A stretch of DNA of 64,000 bases, from contig NZ_WWCL01000001.1 of NCBI RefSeq assembly GCF_009857835.1, forward strand, positions 992,001-1,056,000, in the 5' to 3' direction. Shown one piece after another: positions 18,930 through 26,938 of the stretch. Below the pieces are notes generated by a model. The model worked only from the letters and a program-made list of their open reading frames with translations, did not search any database and had not been told where the DNA came from. The translations under genes and the position numbers were made by a program. Numbering within the stretch: the first letter of the stretch is position 1; every line of letters starts with the position of its first letter. Origin of the DNA: Duganella fentianensis. GTDB taxonomy: Bacteria > Pseudomonadota > Gammaproteobacteria > Burkholderiales > Burkholderiaceae_D.

Positions 18930-21900
18930 ATGTCAGACGTCCGTAATCAGCCTAAAAACCCGCAGAATCGCCCCGCACAACGCTCGCCGCAAGGTCGCAA
19001 GCCGGATCAGCCACCCCGCCCCAAGCCTGTGCAGTCCGCAGGGCAGGCCGCTGCGCAGCCAGTTGTGCAGCCCGCCGGGCAGGGCGGGGCACGCCAGCCG
19101 CAGGGCGAGCGCAAGCAGCGTGAACCGCGCCCTAGGCTGACGCCGGAGGAGCAGGCCGCGCGCGAAGCGGAGCGGCTGTTCCGCAACCCGCTGCCGGAGA
19201 TCAGCTACCCCGAGGACCTGCCCGTTTCGGGCCGCCGCCACGAGATCGCCGAGGCCTTGCAAGGCCATCAGGTGATTATCGTCAGCGGTGAAACGGGTTC
19301 CGGCAAGACCACCCAGCTGCCGAAAATCTGTCTGGAGCTGGGGCGCGGCCAGAAGGGCCTGATCGGCCATACCCAGCCGCGCCGTATTGCGGCATCGTCG
19401 ACGGCCAAGCGGATTGCGCAGGAACTCGGTGCTCCGCTGGGCGTGCACGTGGGCTTCAAGGTACGTTTTGCCGATACGCTGACGCGCGGCGCGTCCGTCA
19501 AGCTGATGACGGACGGGATACTGCTGGCCGAAACCCAGACCGACCCGCTGCTGAAGAACTACGACACCATCATCATCGACGAAGCGCACGAGCGCAGCCT
19601 GAACATCGACTTCCTGCTCGGCTATCTGAAGCAGCTGCTGCCGCGCCGTCCCGACCTGAAGGTGATCATTACTTCGGCGACCATCGATGCCGACCGTTTC
19701 GCACGCCATTTCGGTACGGCTGAGAAACCGGCGCCCGTGATCGAAGTGTCGGGCCGTCTGTACAAGGTGGAAGTGCGCTACCGCCCGATTGATAGCGACG
19801 TGCCGAATCCGGCCGTGGCCAATGCCGAAGGTAAGGGCCAGCGTACTGCAGCCGCGCGCGAGAAGCGCGACCTGATCGATGCCGTAGTCGATGGCGTGGA
19901 CGAAGTGGCGCGTATCGGCAGCGGCGATGTGCTGGTGTTCCTGCCCGGCGAACGGGAAATCCGCGATGTGGCCGAGGCACTGCGCAAGCACCATCCGCCC
20001 CATGTGGAGATACTGCCGCTGTTTGCGCGGCTGTCGGCGGAAGAGCAGGAGCGTGTGTTCAGAACCACCAATGCGCGCCGCATCGTGCTGGCCACCAACG
20101 TGGCCGAGACTTCGCTGACCGTGCCCGGTATCCGCTACGTGGTGGATGCCGGTCTGGCGCGCGTCAAGCGCTACAGCTACCGCAACAAGGTCGAGCAGCT
20201 GCAGATCGAGCCGATTGCCCAGTCGGCGGCCAACCAGCGTGCCGGCCGTTGCGGCCGGGTGGCCGATGGCGTGTGTATCCGCCTGTACGACGAGCAGGAG
20301 TTCCTGCAGCGACCCAAGTTCACCGAGCCGGAAATTCTGCGATCCTCCCTGGCCTCAGTCATTCTTCGCATGAAGACCCTGCATCTGGCCGATGTGGAGA
20401 CCTTCCCCTTCATCGAGCCGCCGCTGGCACGGGCGATTGCGGACGGCTACCAGCTGCTGCAGGAACTCGGTGCGGTGGACGAGTACAACCAGATCACGCC
20501 ACTGGGCAAAAAGCTGGCCAAGCTGCCGCTCGATCCCCGTGTGGGCCGCATGATACTGGCGGCGCAGGACAACGTCTGTCTGGACGAAATGCTGATCATC
20601 GCCTCGGCGCTGTCGGTGCAGGACCCGCGTGACCGGCCGATGGAGCACCAGCAGGCGGCCGATGAAGCGCACAAGAAGTTCGCCGACGAGAAATCGGAAT
20701 TCTTGAGTTATCTGAAAATCTGGAAGTGGTTCGAGAACGCCATCGAGCACAAGAAGACCAACCGCCAGCTGATGGACAACTGCCGCACCAACTTCCTGTC
20801 GCAGCTGCGTCTGCGCGAGTGGCGCGATGTGCATTCCCAGTTGCTGACCATCGTGAAAGAGCAGGGCTGGCGCCTTAACGAAACACCGGCCACTTACGAG
20901 AACCTGCATCTGGCGCTGCTGACTGGTCTGCTGGGGAATATCGGCTTCAAGAGTGATGATGAGCCGGGTGCCGGCTACCTCGGTGCGCGTGGCATCAAGT
21001 TCAATATCTGGCCCGGTTCCTCGCTGCTGAAGAAGCCCGGCAAGTGGGTGATGGCGGCCGAGCTGGTGGACACCACCCGTCTGTATGCGCGCTGCGTGGC
21101 GCAGATCCAGCCCGAGTGGCTGGAAAAAGTGGGCGGCCATCTGCTGAAAAAATCGTGGGGCGAGCCGCGCTGGGAAAAACGCGCCGCACAGGTGACGGCT
21201 TCCGAGCGTGCCACCCTGTACGGGCTGGTGGTGTATAGCCAGCGCCGTATCAACTACGGCCAGTTCAACCCCAGCGAAGCGCGCGAAATCTTTATCCGCG
21301 ATGCGCTGGTGGGTGGCGACTACGATACCCGTGCGCCGTTCTTCGCCCACAACCACAAGCTGGTCAAGGAAATCGAGAACCTCGAGCACAAGTCGCGCCG
21401 TCTCGACGTGCTGGTGGATGACGAACTGATTGCGGCCTTCTACGACAAGCTGCTGCCGGCCGATATCGTCAACGGTGCCGGTTTCGAGAAGTGGCACAAG
21501 CAGGCCACGCTGGATAACCCCAAGCTGCTGTACCTGATCCGCGATGAACTGATGCGTCACGAGGCAGCCGGTGTGACCACCGACCTGTTCCCGAAAACCA
21601 TGGCGGTGACGGGGCTGGAACTGCAGCTGACTTATCACTTCGAGCCGGGCAGCGTGCGTGATGGCGTGACCATGGCGGTGCCGCTGTATGCGCTGAACCA
21701 GCTGCCGCGCGAGCGCTGCGAATGGCTGGTGCCGGGCATGCTGAAGGAGAAAGTGCATCTGCTGCTGAAGTCTCTGCCGCAAAAGCTGCGCCGCCACTGC
21801 GTGCCGCTGCCTGACTATGCGGCACGCTTCTGCGAGCGCGTGCAGGAGGCGGGCAGCTTTGGCCGTGGTGATCTGATCGACGCCATCATTGCCGATATCC

Positions 21901-23150
21901 GCGCCCAGATCACCATCTCGGTGCTGACCAGCGACTTCAAACCGGAGACGCTGCCGGCGCACCACTTCATGAATTTCAAGGTGATCGACGAGCATGGCCG
22001 TCAGCTGGACATGGGGCGCAATCTGGCGACGCTGCAGGCCGAATTCGGCACGCAGGCGCGCGAGAGCTTCCAGAAGATGGCCGAGGCCAATGGTGGGCAG
22101 GGCGTCAGCATGCGTGCGCTCAGTACCAGTGGTGGCAAGGTGCCGGCGAAGACGCCAGTGCAGTATGGTGCGGCTGCGGCCCAGCCAGCGGCGCAGGCCG
22201 GCGCTGCGGCGGGTGCTGCAGGTGCGAAAAGCGGTCAGGCGCAGCCTGCGGCGGGCGCTGGCAATGCCGCCAGCGGCTCGAGTACCGCTAATGGCATTAC
22301 GCTCAATGGTCTGACTAGCTGGACTTTCGGCGAGCTGCCGGAACTGCTGGAAATCGTGCAGGGCAAGCTGACGCTGATCGGCTTCCCTGCGCTGGTGGAC
22401 AAAGGGACGCACTGCGATCTGGAAGTGTTCGACGATCCGACCGTGGCGGCACGCACCCATCGCGCCGGCCTGCGTCGCCTGTTCGCTTTGCAGATGAAGG
22501 ATCAGATCAAGTTCATCGAAAAGAGCATCCCCAATCTGCAGCAGATGGGCATGCAGTTCATGAGCATGGGTACGCAGGAAGAACTGCGCGAGCAGATCAT
22601 CCAGAAGGCGCTGGACATCGCCTGCCTGCAGGACCCGTTGCCGCTCGATGCCGCCAGCTTCGCCAAGCGCAAGGATGAGGGCAAGTCGCGGCTGGTGCTG
22701 CTGGTGAACGAGATTGCGCGCCTGCTGTCGCAGGTGCTGACCGAATTCCACGGCATGCCCAAGCGTCTGCAAGGCTTGCCCGCGGCCGTGGCCAGCGATA
22801 TGCAGGCGCAGTTGCAGGGGCTGGTGAACAAGCGCTTCCTGATGGATAACGAGTACAGCCAGCTGGCGCACTTCCCGCGCTATCTGAAAGCGATGAATGT
22901 GCGCATCGAGAAGATGCGCGGCGATCCATCGCGCGATGCCAAGCAGATGGCGGAATGGCAGCAGGCAGCGCAGCTGTATCAACGCGCTGCACGCGACAAA
23001 TCGGCGGGCCGGAATACCGATCCGAAGATGGTGGAATTCCGCTGGATGCTGGAAGAATTGCGTGTCTCGCTGTTTGCACAGGAGCTGCGTACGCCTATGC
23101 CGGTGTCGGTCAAGCGCCTGCAGAAAGTGTGGGAATCGATGCAGCGCTGA
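18930..23150 (+). CDS. hrpA: ATP-dependent RNA helicase HrpA
   Basis: HrpA is a DEAH-box RNA helicase implicated in mRNA processing and, in E. coli, rescue of stalled ribosomes. The 1406-residue protein has Walker A GETGSGKT at residues 120-127, DEAHERS at 217, SAT motif III, and motif VI QRAGRCGR, followed by the ratchet, OB-fold and long HrpA-specific C-terminal region. It is about 100 residues longer than E. coli HrpA because of a Pro/Gln/Arg-rich disordered N-terminus (first 90 residues) and an Ala/Gly/Gln-rich insert near residues 1070-1120 (22137-22290). A strong terminator follows. Confidence 0.96.
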   Translation: MSDVRNQPKNPQNRPAQRSPQGRKPDQPPRPKPVQSAGQAAAQPVVQPAGQGGARQPQGERKQREPRPRLTPEEQAAREAERLFRNPLPEISYPEDLPVSGRRHEIAEALQGHQVIIVSGETGSGKTTQLPKICLELGRGQKGLIGHTQPRRIAASSTAKRIAQELGAPLGVHVGFKVRFADTLTRGASVKLMTDGILLAETQTDPLLKNYDTIIIDEAHERSLNIDFLLGYLKQLLPRRPDLKVIITSATIDADRFARHFGTAEKPAPVIEVSGRLYKVEVRYRPIDSDVPNPAVANAEGKGQRTAAAREKRDLIDAVVDGVDEVARIGSGDVLVFLPGEREIRDVAEALRKHHPPHVEILPLFARLSAEEQERVFRTTNARRIVLATNVAETSLTVPGIRYVVDAGLARVKRYSYRNKVEQLQIEPIAQSAANQRAGRCGRVADGVCIRLYDEQEFLQRPKFTEPEILRSSLASVILRMKTLHLADVETFPFIEPPLARAIADGYQLLQELGAVDEYNQITPLGKKLAKLPLDPRVGRMILAAQDNVCLDEMLIIASALSVQDPRDRPMEHQQAADEAHKKFADEKSEFLSYLKIWKWFENAIEHKKTNRQLMDNCRTNFLSQLRLREWRDVHSQLLTIVKEQGWRLNETPATYENLHLALLTGLLGNIGFKSDDEPGAGYLGARGIKFNIWPGSSLLKKPGKWVMAAELVDTTRLYARCVAQIQPEWLEKVGGHLLKKSWGEPRWEKRAAQVTASERATLYGLVVYSQRRINYGQFNPSEAREIFIRDALVGGDYDTRAPFFAHNHKLVKEIENLEHKSRRLDVLVDDELIAAFYDKLLPADIVNGAGFEKWHKQATLDNPKLLYLIRDELMRHEAAGVTTDLFPKTMAVTGLELQLTYHFEPGSVRDGVTMAVPLYALNQLPRERCEWLVPGMLKEKVHLLLKSLPQKLRRHCVPLPDYAARFCERVQEAGSFGRGDLIDAIIADIRAQITISVLTSDFKPETLPAHHFMNFKVIDEHGRQLDMGRNLATLQAEFGTQARESFQKMAEANGGQGVSMRALSTSGGKVPAKTPVQYGAAAAQPAAQAGAAAGAAGAKSGQAQPAAGAGNAASGSSTANGITLNGLTSWTFGELPELLEIVQGKLTLIGFPALVDKGTHCDLEVFDDPTVAARTHRAGLRRLFALQMKDQIKFIEKSIPNLQQMGMQFMSMGTQEELREQIIQKALDIACLQDPLPLDAASFAKRKDEGKSRLVLLVNEIARLLSQVLTEFHGMPKRLQGLPAAVASDMQAQLQGLVNKRFLMDNEYSQLAHFPRYLKAMNVRIEKMRGDPSRDAKQMAEWQQAAQLYQRAARDKSAGRNTDPKMVEFRWMLEELRVSLFAQELRTPMPVSVKRLQKVWESMQR

Positions 23151-23174
23151 TGCTGCGGCAGGATTAAGCTGCAA

Positions 23175-23211
23175 GGGCGCGGCCACCTAGTAGTGGTCGC
23201 GCCCTTTTTTT
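23175..23211 (+). terminator. Intrinsic terminator of hrpA
   Basis: GGGCGCGGCCAC pairs with GTGGTCGCGCCC (12 bp, one G-T pair) around a 6-base loop and is followed by seven T residues. It lies 24 bases after hrpA, between the convergent hrpA and antiporter genes. Confidence 0.95.
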
Positions 23212-23224
23212 GTGGACGGGCAGC

Positions 23225-24469
23225 TTAGAGCAGGAAGGCGAGTACCGCCACGGCAGTCGGCGCCAGTGCACCCAGCAGCAGGCCGATGGCACCGATGGAG
23301 GCGTCGCGGAAGCCGTGGCGCAGCAGCGCGGCACCGGCCGGATTGGGCGCGTTGGCGATCACCGTCAGGCCGCCACCGGCCACGGCGCCTGCCACCAGCA
23401 TGTATTGCGACTGGGCGCTGATGCCCTGTATCAGCGAACCGAGATAGGTCAGCGCAGCGTTGTCGGTAATCGCCGTCAGCCCCAGTGCGCTGAAGAACAG
23501 CGCGGTTGGCGCCAGACTTTCCACGATAGGCTGCAACCACCATTGCTGCATCCCGCCCAGCACCACCAGACCGGCGAGGAAGAAGCCTACCAGCAGGCCT
23601 TCCTTGATGATCAGCGGCTGCTGGTAGCGCTGGTAGGCGATGGTAAAGCCGAGGAACAGCATGAACAGGCCGAGGAACAGCACAGGGTGGTGGCTGAACA
23701 CCACCACCAGCGCCAGAAAGGCCAGATGCACGGCGCTTACCAGCAGCGGCACGGGCGCGCTCTCGCTATCGCTATTGGTGTGCGGGCGCAGATGGCGCGC
23801 CAGTACGGCCGTGATGACCGTGGCGTTGAACAGCACGGCCAGCGCCGCGCGCCAGCCGAAATGCTGGGCCATGAAGGCGCTATCCCATTGCCAGGTAGTG
23901 GCCACCATCAGCACGGGCGGGGCGGCGTAGGCCGTCAGCGTGCCGCCTATCGACACATTCACGAACAGCACGCCCAGTGCGGCGTATTTGAGCCGCTCCG
24001 GCATATCGTCGCGGAACACCAGTGGCGCCAGCATCAGCGCGGCTAGCGTCATGGCGGCCGGCTCGGTAATCAGCGAGCCACTGAGCGGCACCAGCGCCAT
24101 GCCGAACCAGACCAGAGCCAGCTCGGTGCGCAGCGGCAGCAAGCGCGCCAGACCGCCGAGCAGACCCTGTACCACGGCCAGCACGGGGCGCGAGGCGGCC
24201 ACCACCATCACGGTGAACACGAACAGCGGTTCGGTGTACTGGCGCGATTCGGCATAGGTGATGGCGCTCTCGCCACCGCCGACGATGGCCATGCTGATGA
24301 TCAGCACGATGGCCCAGAAGCCGAACACCACTTCCACTTCGCCGAGCAGGTGGAACAGACCCGCGTGGCGCGGGTGGCGGTGGGCCAGCTGTTCGATGGA
24401 TTTGGCGGCAAAGGTATGCAGTAGTGCCAGACCAAACAGGATGGCGCCCAGCAGTTGTACGGTGTGCAA
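23225..24469 (-). CDS. Putative Na+/H+ antiporter, polytopic membrane protein
   Basis: This 414-residue hydrophobic protein has about 11-12 membrane segments and resembles the putative Na+/H+ antiporter family of the ion transporter superfamily (Na_H_antiport_3 type). Conserved-looking polar residues inside membrane segments include GGGESAITYAESRQYTEP, SLITEPAAMTLAALML, AITDNAALTYLG and VIANAPNPAGAALL, the last two being the paired re-entrant-type motifs expected in this superfamily. It stands alone, convergent with hrpA. Ion specificity is not shown by sequence. Confidence 0.8.
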   Translation of the reverse strand: MHTVQLLGAILFGLALLHTFAAKSIEQLAHRHPRHAGLFHLLGEVEVVFGFWAIVLIISMAIVGGGESAITYAESRQYTEPLFVFTVMVVAASRPVLAVVQGLLGGLARLLPLRTELALVWFGMALVPLSGSLITEPAAMTLAALMLAPLVFRDDMPERLKYAALGVLFVNVSIGGTLTAYAAPPVLMVATTWQWDSAFMAQHFGWRAALAVLFNATVITAVLARHLRPHTNSDSESAPVPLLVSAVHLAFLALVVVFSHHPVLFLGLFMLFLGFTIAYQRYQQPLIIKEGLLVGFFLAGLVVLGGMQQWWLQPIVESLAPTALFFSALGLTAITDNAALTYLGSLIQGISAQSQYMLVAGAVAGGGLTVIANAPNPAGAALLRHGFRDASIGAIGLLLGALAPTAVAVLAFLL

Positions 24470-24574
24470 AGTTAATCCTTGTCCAATGATTTAAATGGCT
24501 AGATAGTCATCTTACAACATGCCGCGTACGCTACAGAAGAATGCCGGATCGGATGGTGTATCCTAGTCCGAATT

Positions 24575-24592
24575 AAGACTGAAATTAGTCTT
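24575..24592 (+). promoter_or_regulatory. Inverted repeat upstream of the YefM/ParE-like module
   Basis: AAGACT and AGTCTT are separated by six bases, ending 26 bases before the antitoxin start. Position and symmetry fit autoregulation by the antitoxin, which is the rule for type II modules. The surrounding DNA is visibly AT-richer than the flanks. Confidence 0.5.
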
Positions 24593-24618
24593 TATCTCTT
24601 TGTTGTCGAGGTTTGAGC

Positions 24619-24891
24619 ATGAAATTTTCCACGCAGGTAAAACCTATCAGCTATCTCAAAAGCCATACGGCCGAGATTGTGAAGGAGCTCACGGAGCATC
24701 GTCAGCCCTTACTGATTACCCAGAATGGCGAAGCCAAACTGGTGGTCATGGACGTTAAGAGCTACGAAGAGCAGGAGGAGACGCTGGCTTTACTTAAATT
24801 GCTAGCGATGGGGAATCATGAAATCGAGCAGGGCAAGTTCCGTGATGTTGAGGAGGTGTTTGCCGAACTCGATAAGGCCGATGAGGTATGA
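24619..24891 (+). CDS. Type II antitoxin, Phd/YefM family
   Basis: This 90-residue protein has the Phd/YefM DNA-binding N-terminal domain (KFSTQVKPISYLKSHTAEIV, ITQNGEAKLVVMDVKSYEE) and an acidic C-terminus (FRDVEEVFAELDKADEV) that would wrap the toxin. The start at 24619 has GAGG seven bases upstream; an in-frame TTG two codons earlier is less likely. The stop overlaps the toxin start by four bases. Antitoxin and toxin together would repress their own promoter through the inverted repeat upstream. GC content is below that of neighbouring genes, consistent with mobility of such modules. Confidence 0.9.
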   Translation: MKFSTQVKPISYLKSHTAEIVKELTEHRQPLLITQNGEAKLVVMDVKSYEEQEETLALLKLLAMGNHEIEQGKFRDVEEVFAELDKADEV

Positions 24892-25217
24892 CGCATCGCG
24901 TTGTTCTCCTTGCTTCGGCTGAGCAAGATCTGAAAGACCTGAGAACCTATCTGCTCAAGAATTTTTCTTCCGACACATGGGCTAGCTCTTACGCCCTGAT
25001 CAAACACACCATACGCCAGTTGCAGCACTTCCCGCAGGCGGGAACCATTCCTGACGAACTGGAAAAGCTGCACCTTGCGCAATACCGGCAGGCACTGGCG
25101 GGGATGAACCGCATCATTTACGAAGTCCGGCAGGAAGTGGTTTACGTTCATATGATTGTCGATGTGCGGCGTGATATGAAAAGCTTGCTGACGCGACGAC
25201 TATTGCGCCTCACATAG
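24888..25217 (+). CDS. Type II toxin, RelE/ParE family
   Basis: This 109-residue protein has the ParE/RelE fold signatures: N-terminal SAEQDLKDLRTYLLKNF, central FPQAGTIPDELEKLHLAQYRQAL and C-terminal NRIIYEVRQEVVYVHMIVDVRRDM. ParE toxins inhibit gyrase and RelE toxins cleave ribosome-bound mRNA; the sequence looks closer to ParE but the target is uncertain. It overlaps the antitoxin stop (ATGA) and is translationally coupled to it. The 3' end overlaps the convergent esterase stop by a few bases. Confidence 0.88.
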   Translation: MTHRVVLLASAEQDLKDLRTYLLKNFSSDTWASSYALIKHTIRQLQHFPQAGTIPDELEKLHLAQYRQALAGMNRIIYEVRQEVVYVHMIVDVRRDMKSLLTRRLLRLT

Positions 25218-26814
25218 CCTGGCCCAGTAGTTGTAGCAGACCGTCGGCAAAGCTGTTGCGCCAGTGTTCGTAGCCGTGGGCTGCGGCATATTCGCGGTAG
25301 CTGGCGGCATAGCCTTTGGCCTGTAGTACATGCAGCAGATGGCGGCTGGTGTCGCGGATGCCGGGCTGGTTGTCCCGTCCCAGCTCGAACAGGCCCGCTT
25401 CCAGATGGATCTGCAAGGGCTGGCGCGGCGTGCTGGCGATCTGCTCAGTCAGCCATTCGGCCGGACGGCTGTAGCGCTGCGCCTGTTCCCAGTCCGGCGC
25501 CCACCAGAAGGAGCCGGACTGGCTATACACTTTGCCGAACAGCTCGGGGTGGCTGTAGCCGGCCCAGACGGCGGCCAGCCCGCCATAGCTGGCGCCAGCG
25601 ACCACGGTGCGGCTGGCCGGTGCGGACAGGCCGCGCGCCTGCGCCCAGGGCATCAGCTCTTCAGCCAGAAAACGGGCAAAGGCCGGGTTGGGCGGTAATT
25701 CCTGGCTGCGGGTTTCATTGCTGGGGTTGTGGATGAAGATGGCCGCCGTGCGTGGCAGGCGGCCGCTGGCGATCAGATTGTCCAGTATCACCGGTGTCGG
25801 CACGTCGCGCGTATAGTGCTCGCCGTCGAACACCACCAGCAGGGCACGCTGCGGGTCGTTCGCTTGCCAGCCGGCCGGCCGATACAGCTGGATTTCGCGG
25901 CTGTTGCCCAGTATCTGGCTAGGCAGGCGCAGGCTTTCCAGACTGCCGGCGGCCACGCTCGGCCGCGGCGCGTTCCAGATGGCGACTGGTGCGGCCGGTA
26001 ATTCGAACAGGCTCTCGCCATCGTATTGGTCCAGCGGTGCGGCAATGCTGCTATGCGGGTTGAGCGGATCGCGCTGGGCCGTGGCGAGGATGGCGCGGCG
26101 GCGGATGTGCGGCGCCGCGTTCAGTTCGGGAACATCCGGTGCCAGCCGGTAGGCCAGCCGGGTGCTGTCAGGCAGGCGGTAGCTGCGGTACCAGACATCG
26201 GTGCCGGGCAAATGCTGCAGTTTCTCGTGGTCGGCCGATGGTCCGCCAAACAGGCGCACGCCCCGTTCGGCGCCGCGCCACAGGAAGGTCACCAGTGTTT
26301 CGTGTTCGGCCAGCGGCGGCGTGACGCCCGTGCTTTCTACCAGCGGGGTGGTGCTATGACGGAGTTCGGCCCAGAAGGCTTCCAGTCCGGCCGGCTGCTG
26401 CAGTAGTGCCCTTAGCCGCGGGCTGTCCGGCAGCTGGGCGGGGGCGGTCTGTGCCGTGCGGGGCACTTGTTGCAGCAGTTCCAGCCGGTAGTCGCCGGCC
26501 TGCGGTGCTCTGACGTCGAGCCGGTAAGGGCCAGCCGCACCGGCCACGAACATGAATTCTTCGGTGTCGCGCTTGCCCTGACTGAGGACGCGTACGCGCT
26601 GGCCGTTTTTGTCCAGCAGCACCAGTCGCATGCCATGACCGCTTAGGCGGCCTTGCACATAGTCGCCCGGCTGGAGCGTGAGCTGATGTTCGCGGCTGGA
26701 TTTGGCCGCCAGCGTGCCGCTGTAGACGGGGAGTTCAGCGGCGCAGAGGGCGGCGCTCAGGCCGGAAAACAGTAAAGCGGGCAGGACGATGGAAAGAGGC
26801 AGGCGGCGCGGCAT
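25210..26814 (-). CDS. Enterochelin-esterase-like periplasmic hydrolase
   Basis: This 534-residue secreted protein starts with a signal peptide (LPLSIVLPALLFSGLSAALC then AAE). An N-terminal beta-rich region of the PPC/enterochelin-esterase N-domain type is followed by an alpha/beta hydrolase of the esterase D/Fes family. The nucleophile is Ser409 in GASYGG, and the C-terminal AAHGYEHWRNS supplies the likely catalytic His. Fes-type enzymes hydrolyse ferric catecholate siderophores to release iron. The start at 26814 is chosen for the signal peptide; the open frame extends upstream through the promoter and into the receptor gene. It is divergent from a TonB siderophore receptor and shares the Fur-box region. 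Confidence 0.88.
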   Translation of the reverse strand: MPRRLPLSIVLPALLFSGLSAALCAAELPVYSGTLAAKSSREHQLTLQPGDYVQGRLSGHGMRLVLLDKNGQRVRVLSQGKRDTEEFMFVAGAAGPYRLDVRAPQAGDYRLELLQQVPRTAQTAPAQLPDSPRLRALLQQPAGLEAFWAELRHSTTPLVESTGVTPPLAEHETLVTFLWRGAERGVRLFGGPSADHEKLQHLPGTDVWYRSYRLPDSTRLAYRLAPDVPELNAAPHIRRRAILATAQRDPLNPHSSIAAPLDQYDGESLFELPAAPVAIWNAPRPSVAAGSLESLRLPSQILGNSREIQLYRPAGWQANDPQRALLVVFDGEHYTRDVPTPVILDNLIASGRLPRTAAIFIHNPSNETRSQELPPNPAFARFLAEELMPWAQARGLSAPASRTVVAGASYGGLAAVWAGYSHPELFGKVYSQSGSFWWAPDWEQAQRYSRPAEWLTEQIASTPRQPLQIHLEAGLFELGRDNQPGIRDTSRHLLHVLQAKGYAASYREYAAAHGYEHWRNSFADGLLQLLGQAM

Positions 26815-26855
26815 GAGGGTTCCTTGTAAAAATGTAATGGGTGAATGTTGCAAAT

Positions 26856-26874
26856 GATAATGATTCTCATTACA
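26856..26874. promoter_or_regulatory. Fur box between the esterase and the siderophore receptor
   Basis: GATAATGATTCTCATTACA matches the 19-base Fur consensus GATAATGATAATCATTATC at 15 positions. It lies 42 bases from the esterase start and 65 bases from the receptor start, so one site can silence both divergent promoters when iron is plentiful. Confidence 0.88.
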
Positions 26875-26938
26875 ATAATAAAGTAAATTCACTCGCTCGC
26901 CAGCAGACGCCAGCCAGCCTTCATCTTTCGGAGAAAAT

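Noticed and set aside
20355..23186. 943-codon minus-strand open frame
   Set aside because: It runs opposite hrpA, has a His/Gln/Arg-rich composition typical of antisense frames in GC-rich genes, and shows no domain. Similar antisense frames opposite zwf, edd, the TonB receptor, the M61 peptidase, the CpdB-like gene, pyrG and eno were rejected for the same reason.
26884..26897. Possible HexR-like half site (AGTAAATTCACTCG) upstream of the siderophore receptor
   Set aside because: Only one half resembles the operator and the context is Fur-controlled iron uptake, so chance is the better explanation.
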